NCBI GenBank assembly: GCA_018822105.1
Contig: JAHJLB010000051.1
Location: 186,001 to 250,000, forward strand
Length of the DNA: 64,000 bases
Direction: 5' to 3'
From: Pseudomonadota bacterium
GTDB lineage: Bacteria > Desulfobacterota > Desulfovibrionia > Desulfovibrionales > Desulfovibrionaceae
The translations under genes and the position numbers were made by a program. Of the stretch, positions 17,104 through 25,004 are shown in pieces. The first letter of the stretch is position 1. The number at the start of each line of letters is the position of its first letter. Under the pieces are notes generated by a model, which did not search any database, had not been told where the DNA came from, and saw nothing but the letters and a program-made list of their open reading frames with translations.

Positions 17104-19542
17104 ATGCCCACATTCCGCTCCCTCCTGGCCGATGGCCGCATCCACTTCTTCGATGGCGGCTTCGGCGCGCTCCTGCAGTCGCGCGGGCTGCCCCCCGGCG
17201 TCTCGCCGGAGCTCTTCGGCCTGGCCAACCCGGAGCCCGTGGCCGCCATCCACGCCGAATACGCCGCGGCCGGGGCCGAGATCGTCACCACCAACACCTT
17301 CGGCGGCACGCGCTTCAAGCTCGACCCCACCACCGACGTGCGGGCCCTGAACCGCCACCTGGCCCAGACGGCCAAGCGGGCCGTCGGAGGCCGCGCCTTT
17401 GTGGCCGGCAGCGTGGGCCCCACCGGGCATTTCGCCGAGCCGCTGGGCAAGCTCACCTTCCGCGAGCTGGTGGCCGCCTTCAAGGAGCAGATCCTGGGCC
17501 TGGCCGAGGGCGGGGCCGACCTCATCCTCATCGAGACCCAGTTCGACCTGGCCGAGGCCAAGGCCGCGGTCATCGCCGTTCGCGAGGCCGCCGACCAGCT
17601 TTCCCTGGACCTGCCCGTGGGCGTGACCATGACCTTTGAGGGCGCGGTGTCCCTGACCGGCACTCCGCCCCTGACCTTCATCGACACCATGCAGAACCTG
17701 GGCGTGGACCTGCTGGGCACCAACTGCTCCGCCGGGCCGGAGCAGATCCAGGACATCGTGCGGGCCATGCTGCCCCGCCTGTCCACCCCGCTCCTGGTGC
17801 AGCCCAACGCCGGCCTGCCGGAGCTGGACGAGCAGGGCAGGACCGTGTTCCGCCTGGGGCCGGAGGAGTTCGCCCGCCAGTGCCGCGCGTTCGCGGAAAT
17901 GGGCGCGAAATTTCTGGGCGGCTGCTGCGGGACGACGCCCGCGCACATCACGGCCCTCAAGGCCGCCGTGGGCCGGCTGCCCTGGGCGCGCCCCGAACCC
18001 CGGGACAAGAGCCCCCTCGTGCTCACCTGCCGCTCGCTTTCCGTGGCCCTGGGCGCGGACAACCCCGTGGCCATCATCGGCGAGAGGATCAACCCCACGG
18101 GCAAGCAGGTTTTGGCTGACGAGCTGGTGCGCGGCGAGCACGCCGAGGCCCTGCGCCTGGCCCAGGCCCAGATGGCCGACGGGGCGAGCATCCTGGACGT
18201 CAACGTGGGCGCGGCCATGGTCGACGAGAAGGCCGTGCTGCCCGCGCTGGCCCTGGCCCTGTCGGCCCGCTTCGAGGTGCCGCTGGCCCTGGACACCTCC
18301 GACGCGCAAGCCATGGAGAACGCCCTGTGGACCCAGCCGGGCTCGCCCCTGGTCAATTCCATCAGCGGGGAGCCGGGGCGCATGGAGCTGCTTGGCCCCC
18401 TGTGCAGGAAGTTCGGCGCGCCCTTCGTGCTGCTGCCCCTGGAGGGCCGCAAGCTGCCCTACACCGCGGCGGAGCGCATCGCGGTCATCGAGCGCCTGCT
18501 CGCGCAGGCCGACGATCTCGGCATCCCGCGCCGCCTGGTCCTGGTGGACGCCCTGGTGCTCACCGTGTCCAGCAAGCCCGAGGCCGCGCGCCACTGCCTG
18601 GAGACCATCCGCCACTGCCGCGACGCGCTCGGCTTGGCCACCACCATGGGCCTGTCCAACGTCAGCTTCGGCCTGCCCGCGCGCGAGCTCTTGAATTCCA
18701 CCTTCCTGGCCCTCAGCATGGGCGCCGGCCTGTCCTCGTGCATCGCCAACCCGGCGAGCGCCCGCCTGCGCGAGACCCTCGGCTCCGGCGAGGTGCTGCT
18801 CGCCCGCGACCCCCAGGCCGGGCGCTACATCGAGGGCTACGCCCACTGGACGCCGGCCGCGCCCGCCGCCGGTCCCGCCGGGGCCTCTTCCGGCACGGGC
18901 GCAGCCAGGGGCGCGGCCAGCACCCCGGGCGAGGCCGTCATCAGCGGCGACAAGGCGGCGCTTCTGGCCCTGCTGGAAACCCGGCTGGCCGAGGGCGCCG
19001 ACCCCTTCGCCCTGGTGGACAAGGAGCTCATCCCGGCCATCCTGGAAGTGGGCCGGAAATATGAGCGCAAGGAATACTTCCTGCCGCAGCTCTTGCGCTC
19101 GGCCGAGGCCATGCAGGCCGGGTTCGGCCGCCTGGAGCCGCTGCTCCTGGCCAGCGGGCAGGCCAAGGCCAAGATCCCCGTGGTCATGGCCACGGTGGAG
19201 GGCGACATCCACGACATCGGCAAGAACATCGTCTGTTTGATGCTCAAGAACCACGGCTTCGAGGTCTTCGACCTGGGCAAGGACGTGCCCGCGGCCAAGA
19301 TCGTGGACGAGGCCCAGCGCGTGGGGGCCAGGGTCATCGGCCTGTCCGCGCTCATGACCACCACCATGGTGCGCATGGCCGACACCGTGGAGATGCTCCG
19401 CGCGCGCGGCCTGAACGTGCCGGTCATGATCGGCGGGGCCGTGGTCACCGAGGCCTTTGCCCAGTCCATCGGCGCGGACGGCTTCTCGCGCGACGCCGTG
19501 GCCGCCGTGAAGCTGGCCGGGGAGCTCTCGGACAGGCCCTAA
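17104..19542 (+). CDS. metH: Cobalamin-dependent methionine synthase, short form without reactivation domain
   Basis: The 812-residue enzyme moves a methyl group from methyltetrahydrofolate to homocysteine. Domains in order: homocysteine-binding barrel (about 1-295) with zinc ligands Cys208, Cys274 and Cys275; pterin-binding barrel (about 315-570, INPTGKQ and DVNVGAAMVD); cobalamin cap helices (about 630-690); and B12 domain with the Asp701-x-His703-x-x-Gly706 signature. The C-terminal AdoMet reactivation domain of E. coli MetH is absent, so reductive reactivation must come from another protein. GGAG precedes the ATG. Divergent from rpoH. Confidence 0.95.
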   Translation: MPTFRSLLADGRIHFFDGGFGALLQSRGLPPGVSPELFGLANPEPVAAIHAEYAAAGAEIVTTNTFGGTRFKLDPTTDVRALNRHLAQTAKRAVGGRAFVAGSVGPTGHFAEPLGKLTFRELVAAFKEQILGLAEGGADLILIETQFDLAEAKAAVIAVREAADQLSLDLPVGVTMTFEGAVSLTGTPPLTFIDTMQNLGVDLLGTNCSAGPEQIQDIVRAMLPRLSTPLLVQPNAGLPELDEQGRTVFRLGPEEFARQCRAFAEMGAKFLGGCCGTTPAHITALKAAVGRLPWARPEPRDKSPLVLTCRSLSVALGADNPVAIIGERINPTGKQVLADELVRGEHAEALRLAQAQMADGASILDVNVGAAMVDEKAVLPALALALSARFEVPLALDTSDAQAMENALWTQPGSPLVNSISGEPGRMELLGPLCRKFGAPFVLLPLEGRKLPYTAAERIAVIERLLAQADDLGIPRRLVLVDALVLTVSSKPEAARHCLETIRHCRDALGLATTMGLSNVSFGLPARELLNSTFLALSMGAGLSSCIANPASARLRETLGSGEVLLARDPQAGRYIEGYAHWTPAAPAAGPAGASSGTGAARGAASTPGEAVISGDKAALLALLETRLAEGADPFALVDKELIPAILEVGRKYERKEYFLPQLLRSAEAMQAGFGRLEPLLLASGQAKAKIPVVMATVEGDIHDIGKNIVCLMLKNHGFEVFDLGKDVPAAKIVDEAQRVGARVIGLSALMTTTMVRMADTVEMLRARGLNVPVMIGGAVVTEAFAQSIGADGFSRDAVAAVKLAGELSDRP

Positions 19543-19571
19543 GCCCAGCAGCCGCGCGGGCCAGGCGCCCT

Positions 19572-19600
19572 TTGCGTCGCGCGCGGCTTTCTGCTACAAT
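19572..19600 (+). promoter_or_regulatory. Sigma-70-type promoter of the TlpA-acetyltransferase-hpt unit
   Basis: TTGCGT (19572-19577) and TACAAT (19595-19600) are 17 bases apart, 53 bases before the ATG at 19653. Confidence 0.6.
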
Positions 19601-19652
19601 AGCAGTTGATGTCGCACCACCGCCCCCTGCGGGCGGACCTACGAGGATACGG

Positions 19653-20153
19653 ATGACCAAGACCATCGCCAACCATCTGCTCCTGCTGGCCCTGGCCCTG
19701 TGCCTGGGCCTGCTGCCGGCCTGCTCCGGCGGCGGCGCCCCCGTGGGCCAGGAGAAGTTCGAGACCCTGGACATGTCCGGCGTGGAGAAGCTCATCGCCA
19801 AGAACAAGGGCAAGGTGACGCTCATCATGTTCTGGGCCACCTGGTGCCCGGCCTGCAAGACCGAGCTGCCGGTGCTGGAGCAGCTGCGCGCCAAGTATCC
19901 CAAGGACAAGCTGGACATCCTGGCCGTGTCCGTGGACGACACCGACCAGGGCATGCGCGAGTTTTTGAAGTCCCGGCCCACCACCCTGACCGTGCTCATG
20001 GCCACGGGCGACGTCAGCACCGAGTTCGGCGTGCGCACCATCCCCAGCCTGGTCATCTTCGACGGCGAGGGCCGGATCGCCTTCAACAGCGCCGGGGCCT
20101 ATCCCCTGGACATGCTGGACTCCGTCATCAGCCAGTTGGTGAAGGGCCTGTGA
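19653..20153 (+). CDS. TlpA/ResA-like thioredoxin-fold lipoprotein
   Basis: The 166-residue product has a lipoprotein signal (lipobox LLPAC), then a thioredoxin-like domain with the redox pair WCPAC (about 65-69) and a cis-Pro region VRTIPSLVIF. It is likely a membrane-anchored periplasmic thiol-disulfide reductase, for example for cytochrome c maturation. The start at 19653 is set by the GAGG site; upstream in-frame codons lie in the promoter. The TGA stop overlaps the GTG start of the next gene. Confidence 0.88.
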   Translation: MTKTIANHLLLLALALCLGLLPACSGGGAPVGQEKFETLDMSGVEKLIAKNKGKVTLIMFWATWCPACKTELPVLEQLRAKYPKDKLDILAVSVDDTDQGMREFLKSRPTTLTVLMATGDVSTEFGVRTIPSLVIFDGEGRIAFNSAGAYPLDMLDSVISQLVKGL

Positions 20154-20617
20154 GCACCCAGCTGCGCAAGGCGCGCATCACCGACGTCAAGGGCATCCAC
20201 CGCCTGCTCATGGACACCACCGGCGAGGACGGCCTTGTGCTGCCGCGCTCGTTCAACCAGCTGTACAGCCATCTGCGCGACTTCTTCGTCATCGCCTCGG
20301 CCGAGGACCACTCCATTCTGGCCTGCTGCGCCCTGGCCATCAGCTGGGAGAACCTGGCCGAGGTGCGCTCCCTGGTGGTGGCGCGCGGGCGTCGGGGCCA
20401 GGGCCTGGGGCGCAAGCTTGTGGAGGCCTGCCTGTCCGACGCCGTGACCCTCGGCATCTACCGGGTCTTCGCCCTGACCAACACCGTGCCGTTCTTTGAG
20501 CACATGGGCTTTTCCGAGGTCAGCAAGGACAGCCTGCCGCAGAAGGTCTGGTCCGACTGCCTGAACTGCCCGCGCTTCCCCGACTGCGATGAAATCGCCA
20601 TGCTGATGGAGCTCTAG
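20150..20617 (+). CDS. ArgA-like N-acetyltransferase (putative N-acetylglutamate synthase)
   Basis: The 155-residue GNAT protein has the acetyl-CoA loop RGRRGQGLGRKLVE (about 80-93) and NTVPFFEHMGF. Its C-terminus (LPQKVWSDCLNCPRFPDCDE) is characteristic of the short, kinase-less ArgA-type enzymes that make N-acetylglutamate for arginine synthesis. The three Cys there may bind metal. The start is a GTG whose GTGA overlaps the previous stop, implying translational coupling to the thioredoxin-like gene. Confidence 0.8.
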   Translation: MSTQLRKARITDVKGIHRLLMDTTGEDGLVLPRSFNQLYSHLRDFFVIASAEDHSILACCALAISWENLAEVRSLVVARGRRGQGLGRKLVEACLSDAVTLGIYRVFALTNTVPFFEHMGFSEVSKDSLPQKVWSDCLNCPRFPDCDEIAMLMEL

Positions 20618-20620
20618 CCC

Positions 20621-21145
20621 ATGGGCCACAAGATGCTGCCGGTGATCCCGGCCGGGGACATCCGCCGGCGCGTGGCCGAGCTGGGCGCGGAGATCAGCGC
20701 CCACTACCAGGGCCAGCCCCTGGTCTGCGTGTGCGTGCTCAAGGGCGCGTTCCTCTTCTTCGCCGACCTCGTGCGGCACATCACCTGCGCCCCGGAGATC
20801 GACTTCGTGCGCCTGGCCAGCTACGGCGGGGCCACCAGCCGCGGACGCCAGACCGTGTTCACCAAGGACATGGAGGTGGACGTGGACGGCAAGCATGTGC
20901 TCCTGGTGGAGGACATCGTGGACACCGGCCGCTCCGCCGAGTTTCTGCTGCACGTGCTGGAGAAGCGCGGGGCCGCGAGTTTGAAAATATGCGCCTTTGT
21001 TGATAAGCACGAGCGCAGGGAAGTCGGAGTCGCTGTTGACTTTGCCGGGTTCCCCATACAAAAGGGATTCATCGTGGGATACGGCATGGACTACGCGGAA
21101 CAATACCGCGAGCTGGATGCCGTATACGAACTTGTCCCCGAATAG
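20621..21145 (+). CDS. hpt: Hypoxanthine phosphoribosyltransferase
   Basis: The 174-residue type I phosphoribosyltransferase salvages hypoxanthine (and guanine) with PRPP. The PRPP loop VLLVEDIVDTGRS (about residues 90-102) and the flexible-loop region LASYGGATSRG are clear, as is the C-terminal base-binding VGYGMDYAEQYREL. It follows the acetyltransferase by 3 bases and precedes the zinc-ribbon gene by 24 bases. Confidence 0.94.
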   Translation: MGHKMLPVIPAGDIRRRVAELGAEISAHYQGQPLVCVCVLKGAFLFFADLVRHITCAPEIDFVRLASYGGATSRGRQTVFTKDMEVDVDGKHVLLVEDIVDTGRSAEFLLHVLEKRGAASLKICAFVDKHERREVGVAVDFAGFPIQKGFIVGYGMDYAEQYRELDAVYELVPE

Positions 21146-21169
21146 GGGCGATGGAGCAAAAGAGCCGCC

Positions 21170-22273
21170 ATGATCGTCGCCTGCCCCAATTGCGCAAGCA
21201 AATACAATCTGCCTGAGGACAAGATCGCGCCCACCGGCTCCAAGGTCCGTTGCGCGAAGTGTCAGCACGTCTTCACCGCCATGCCCCCGGGCAAGGATTT
21301 CGACGCCGAGCTCGAAGGCCTGCGCGCCGCCGAGGTCCCGGCCACGCCCCCGGCGCCAGCGCCCAAGGCCCCGGCCCAGAAGATGCCCTGGGACGACGAG
21401 CCCGCGGCCGAACCGGCCGCCGCGCCTGCCGCCGATGCGGCCAAGAAGATGCCCTGGGACGACGACGAGCCCGCCGCCGCACCGTCAGCCGCGCCTGCCG
21501 CGGCGGCCAAGAAGATGCCCTGGGACGACGACGAGCCCGCCGCCGGGCCGGTTGACGATGACGACGCCGCGCCGGCCCCCGCCGGTTCGGGCGGAGCCTT
21601 TGATGACGAGCCCGCCGCCGCACCGGCCAGGGCCGCCTCTCCGGAAAAGGCCGAGGCCAAGGACGACGACTTCCTGAACGCCCTGGGCAGCGGCGACCGC
21701 TACGCCCTGGACAAGGAGCCTGCTGCGGGCTCCAAGAAGAGGATGCTCATCCTGGGCGCTGTGCTGGCCCTGCTGGCCCTGTGCGGCGCGGGCCTGTTCA
21801 TCTTCAAGCCCTGGACCAAGATGAACATCCCCTTCCTGAGCGCGCTGTCCAGCACGCCCAAGAAGGCCGCCGACAACGCCGAGAAGGTCAAGGACATCGC
21901 CCTCAGGAATGTCCGCCAGTACTACATCCCCAACGAGAAGGCCGGCCAGATCTTCGTGATCGAGGGCAAGGCCGTGAACAATTTCCCCACGCCCAAGGAA
22001 CGCATCAAGGTCGAGATGACCCTCTTCGACGAGAAGGGCAAGGTGCTGGCCTCCAAGCAGATGCTCTGCGGCAACACCCTCTCGCAGTTCCAGCTCCAGG
22101 TGCAGAGCGAGGAGGAGATCAACTCCAGCCTGGCCTCGGAGGTCGGCATCCTGACCAGCAACACCTACCTCAAGACCGGCATGGACACGCCGTTCATGGC
22201 CGTGTTCTTCAAGCCCTCGGAGCAGGTGAAGGAATTCGGCGTCAAGGTCATCGACGCCCAGGATCCGAAATAG
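21170..22273 (+). CDS. Zinc-ribbon / DUF3426-type membrane protein with KMPWDDDE repeats
   Basis: The 367-residue product opens with an MJ0042-type zinc ribbon (Cys5-x2-Cys8 and Cys28-x2-Cys31). A low-complexity Ala/Pro/Asp segment follows (about 55-180) with three copies of a KMPWDDDEPAA-like unit. A single membrane helix comes next (about 186-206, MLILGAVLALLALCGAGLF). The C-terminal domain of about 160 residues is like DUF3426, predicted periplasmic. The ribbon would therefore be cytoplasmic. The role is unknown. It is the last gene of the TlpA-hpt unit, with a strong terminator 43 bases after the stop. Confidence 0.85.
   Translation: MIVACPNCASKYNLPEDKIAPTGSKVRCAKCQHVFTAMPPGKDFDAELEGLRAAEVPATPPAPAPKAPAQKMPWDDEPAAEPAAAPAADAAKKMPWDDDEPAAAPSAAPAAAAKKMPWDDDEPAAGPVDDDDAAPAPAGSGGAFDDEPAAAPARAASPEKAEAKDDDFLNALGSGDRYALDKEPAAGSKKRMLILGAVLALLALCGAGLFIFKPWTKMNIPFLSALSSTPKKAADNAEKVKDIALRNVRQYYIPNEKAGQIFVIEGKAVNNFPTPKERIKVEMTLFDEKGKVLASKQMLCGNTLSQFQLQVQSEEEINSSLASEVGILTSNTYLKTGMDTPFMAVFFKPSEQVKEFGVKVIDAQDPK
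21378..21545 (+). repeat. Three imperfect coding repeats in the zinc-ribbon protein gene
   Basis: Units beginning AAGATGCCCTGGGACGACGA occur at 21380, 21446 and 21512, exactly 66 bases apart, and encode the KMPWDDDE motif. Nearly identical DNA suggests recent expansion by slippage or recombination. Confidence 0.8.
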
Positions 22274-22315
22274 CGGACCCCGGGGAGCCCGCGGCCACAT
22301 CCACGACGGCATCCG

Positions 22316-22357
22316 GCGCCGGGACAGGGCGCACGCCCCGGCCCCGGCGCTTTTTTT
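22316..22357 (+). terminator. Rho-independent terminator after the zinc-ribbon gene
   Basis: An 8-bp perfect stem (22316-22323/22343-22350) is followed by seven T residues (22351-22357). Confidence 0.85.
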
Positions 22358-22385
22358 CCCACCGCCCACAACGCACGGGAACGCC

Positions 22386-23288
22386 ATGCACCGCAAGCCC
22401 TACACCATCGCGCTCATCCAGACCGGCTGCCGGGAAAGCGCCCAGGAGAACCTGGCCGCCCACCTGGCCCTGGCCGAGCGCGCAGCCGAGCTCGGGGCGG
22501 ACGTCATCTGCCTGCAGGAGCTCTTCCTCGGCCCGTATTTCTGCCAGCAGGAGGACGCGCGGCTCTTCGACCTGGCCGAGCCGATTCCCGGTCCAACCAC
22601 CGCCGCCTTCGCCAAGCTCGCGAAAAAGACCGGCGCGGCCATCATCGTCTCGCTTTTCGAAAGGCGCGCGCCGGGGCTCTACCACAACACTGCCGCCGTG
22701 CTGGGCCGCGAGGGCGACGTGCTCGGCGTGTACCGCAAGATGCACATCCCCGACGACCCGGCCTTCTATGAAAAATTCTACTTCGCCCCCGGCGACCTGG
22801 GTTTCCTGGCCGTGGACACCCACGTGGGCAGGATCGGGGTGTGCGTCTGCTGGGACCAGTGGTACCCCGAGGCCGCGCGCCTGACGGCCCTGAAGGGCGC
22901 CGAGGTCATCTTCTACCCCACGGCCATCGGCTGGCACCCGCTCGAGAAGGACCAGTTCGGCGCGGAGCAGAAGGACGCCTGGACCACCGTGCAGCGCGGC
23001 CACGCCGTGGCCAACGGCTGCTACATCGCCGCGGCCAACCGCATCGGCTTCGAGAGGCCCCTGGCCGACGGCAACAACGCCCAGGGCGCGGGCATCGAAT
23101 TCTGGGGCGGCAGCTTCGTGGCCGGGCCGGCCGGGGAGATCACCGCCCTGGCCGCCACGGGCGAGGAGGCCATCCTGCTCGCCCAGGTGGACCCCGAGCG
23201 CATCGAGACCGTGCGCCGGGGCTGGCCGTTTCTGCGCGACCGCCGCATCGACGCCTACGCCGCGCTGACCAAGCGCTTTGACGACTGA
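22386..23288 (+). CDS. aguB: N-carbamoylputrescine amidase (nitrilase superfamily)
   Basis: The 300-residue carbon-nitrogen hydrolase has the Glu-Lys-Cys triad: Glu in LQELFLGPYF (about 42), Lys in YRKMHIPDDP (about 120), and Cys in VCVCWDQWYPEAAR (about 157). The WDQWYPEAAR form and overall length match AguB, which converts N-carbamoylputrescine to putrescine, CO2 and ammonia in the arginine-agmatine route. Its usual partner, agmatine deiminase, is not in the window. A weak GGGA site precedes the ATG; no promoter was identified. Confidence 0.9.
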   Translation: MHRKPYTIALIQTGCRESAQENLAAHLALAERAAELGADVICLQELFLGPYFCQQEDARLFDLAEPIPGPTTAAFAKLAKKTGAAIIVSLFERRAPGLYHNTAAVLGREGDVLGVYRKMHIPDDPAFYEKFYFAPGDLGFLAVDTHVGRIGVCVCWDQWYPEAARLTALKGAEVIFYPTAIGWHPLEKDQFGAEQKDAWTTVQRGHAVANGCYIAAANRIGFERPLADGNNAQGAGIEFWGGSFVAGPAGEITALAATGEEAILLAQVDPERIETVRRGWPFLRDRRIDAYAALTKRFDD

Positions 23289-23343
23289 CGGCCCCTCCCC
23301 CGGCCCTGACACCCGGCCAGCGCACAGCACCCCGGAGGCGCCC

Positions 23344-23916
23344 GTGAAGCAGTTTCTGACGCTCCTGCTGAGCTTCGCACCCTGGATCGCCTTCCTGGCC
23401 ATCGCCCACGGCAGCCTGCTGCGGCTCAAGATCGGGCTCGTGGTGGCCGCCGTGCTCAGCCTGGGCATGGGCGCGGCCCGCCTGCACCGGGGCGTCATCC
23501 TCTGGGTGGGCATGGCCTTTTTCGCCTACGCCGGCATCGCGGTGCTCGTCTTCGAGCACATGTGGACCGTGCGCTACCTGAGCGCCCTGGCCAACGGAGC
23601 CCTGGCCCTGGGCGTCTGGCTGGGCATGGCCCTGAAGCGGCCCTTCACCCTGGAATACGCACGCGAGCAGACCGACCCGGCCCTGTGGAACCACCCGGTG
23701 TTCCTGCGCGTGAACTACGTGCTGACCGGCGCCTGGGCCGTGGTCTTCACCATGAGCGCCGCCCTGGCCCTGCAGCGCAGCCTGCAGCCCGTCATGCCCG
23801 CCTGGGCCTACGAGGCCATCACCTACGCCTTGCTGGTGGCGGCCGTCTTCCTCAGCTCCTGGTACCCGGAGCACATCAAGCGCCGCGCTGCGGCCCAGTC
23901 CGCCTGGGAAGGCTGA
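23344..23916 (+). CDS. Polytopic membrane protein of unknown function, 190 aa
   Basis: The product has about five or six hydrophobic segments (for example FLTLLLSFAPWIAFLAIAHG, IGLVVAAVLSLGMGAARL, VILWVGMAFFAYAGIAVLVF, YALLVAAVFLSSWY) and short basic loops. I do not recognise the family. The GTG at 23344 is chosen because GGAGG lies 7 bases upstream. It begins 55 bases after aguB and may be cotranscribed with it. Confidence 0.75.
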   Translation: MKQFLTLLLSFAPWIAFLAIAHGSLLRLKIGLVVAAVLSLGMGAARLHRGVILWVGMAFFAYAGIAVLVFEHMWTVRYLSALANGALALGVWLGMALKRPFTLEYAREQTDPALWNHPVFLRVNYVLTGAWAVVFTMSAALALQRSLQPVMPAWAYEAITYALLVAAVFLSSWYPEHIKRRAAAQSAWEG

Positions 23917-24164
23917 GCCCGGAGCGAGCGCCGGGCGCTCCGCCCCTGCCCCTCGTTCAAAAGCCTTCCGGCCCTTGGACTCCCTCCATGCGCCGAAAGG
24001 GCCCTGGGGGCACCATGCCCCCGGCCGCCAAAGGCCTCCATGTCCTGCCCGTTGCACCCACAAACTTGCGCCCGCCCCCTTGCGCCTGCCGCGAGGGTGC
24101 GTATCATACCAAAATGCGCGCAGCTGCATCACGCCGCGCCAATCGACCTTCCTGGAGACGCGCC
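23917..24164. other. Intergenic region with palindromes before nifU
   Basis: No gene is visible. A 6-bp hairpin (23926-23931/23935-23940) follows the membrane-protein stop. Around 24006-24030 a GGGGGC/GCCCCC palindrome next to GGCCGCC resembles the last hairpin of the block at 6869-6895. No convincing promoter was found. Confidence 0.4.
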
Positions 24165-25001
24165 ATGTGGGAATATACTGACATCGTGAAGGAACACTTC
24201 CTGAATCCGAAAAACGTTGGCGAGATGAAGGACGCCTCCTGCGTGGGCGAGGTGGGCTCCATCGCCTGCGGAGACGCCCTCAAGCTGTTTCTGAAGATCG
24301 AGGACGGCATCATCAAGGACGCCAGCTTCCAGACCTTCGGCTGCGCCAGCGCCATCGCCTCGAGCAGCGCCCTCACCGAGCTGGTCAAGGGCATGACCGT
24401 GGACGAGGCCATGAAGGTCACCAACAAGGACATCGCAAGCGCCCTGGGCGGCCTGCCCAAGGAGAAGATGCACTGCTCGGTCATGGGCGAGGAGGCCCTG
24501 GAGGCCGCCATCAAGTCCTGGCGCGGCGAGGACGTGGGCAGCCACGAGCATTCCGAGGGCGAGATCGTCTGCGAATGCTTCGGCGTCACCGACGAGCAGA
24601 TCCTGCACGCCGTGCGCGAGAACGACCTCAAGACCATTGAAGACGTGACCTACTACACCAAGGCCGGCGGCGGCTGCGCCAAGTGCCACGAGAAGATCGA
24701 GGCGCTCATCGCCCGGGCCAGAGGCGAGGCGGAACCCGCGCCCGCCCCGAAGACCGCGAAAAAGCTCACCAACATCCAGCGCATGCGCCTCATCGAGGAG
24801 GTGCTGGAGAAGGAGATACGGCCCCGGCTGCAGGCGGACGGCGGCGACATCGAGCTTTCCGACATCGAGGGCCTGGTGGTGACGGTGAGCCTGCGCGGCC
24901 GCTGCACGGGCTGCCCGGCCAGCCAGGCCACGGTGCAGGGAACCGTGCAGGCCATCCTGCGCGAGAAGGTCGACCCCGAGATCCAGGTGCGGGAGGCTTA
25001 A
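24165..25001 (+). CDS. nifU: NifU Fe-S cluster scaffold
   Basis: The 278-residue product has the full three-domain NifU layout. An IscU-like N-domain carries cluster cysteines in GSIACGDALK, FGCASAIAS and KMHCSVMG (about 1-125). A central [2Fe-2S] BFD-like domain has ECFGV ... GGGCAKCHEK (about 135-185). The C-terminal Nfu domain has CTGCPAS (about 205-278). It builds clusters from sulfur delivered by NifS. GGAG precedes the ATG; nifS starts 3 bases after the stop. No nitrogenase genes are nearby, so this is probably the general Fe-S assembly system. Confidence 0.94.
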   Translation: MWEYTDIVKEHFLNPKNVGEMKDASCVGEVGSIACGDALKLFLKIEDGIIKDASFQTFGCASAIASSSALTELVKGMTVDEAMKVTNKDIASALGGLPKEKMHCSVMGEEALEAAIKSWRGEDVGSHEHSEGEIVCECFGVTDEQILHAVRENDLKTIEDVTYYTKAGGGCAKCHEKIEALIARARGEAEPAPAPKTAKKLTNIQRMRLIEEVLEKEIRPRLQADGGDIELSDIEGLVVTVSLRGRCTGCPASQATVQGTVQAILREKVDPEIQVREA

Positions 25002-25004
25002 GCC

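Noticed and set aside
23940-24164. In-frame N-terminal extension of NifU from the upstream gap
   Set aside because: The extension has no ribosome site or family similarity, whereas GGAG precedes the ATG at 24165 where NifU homology starts.
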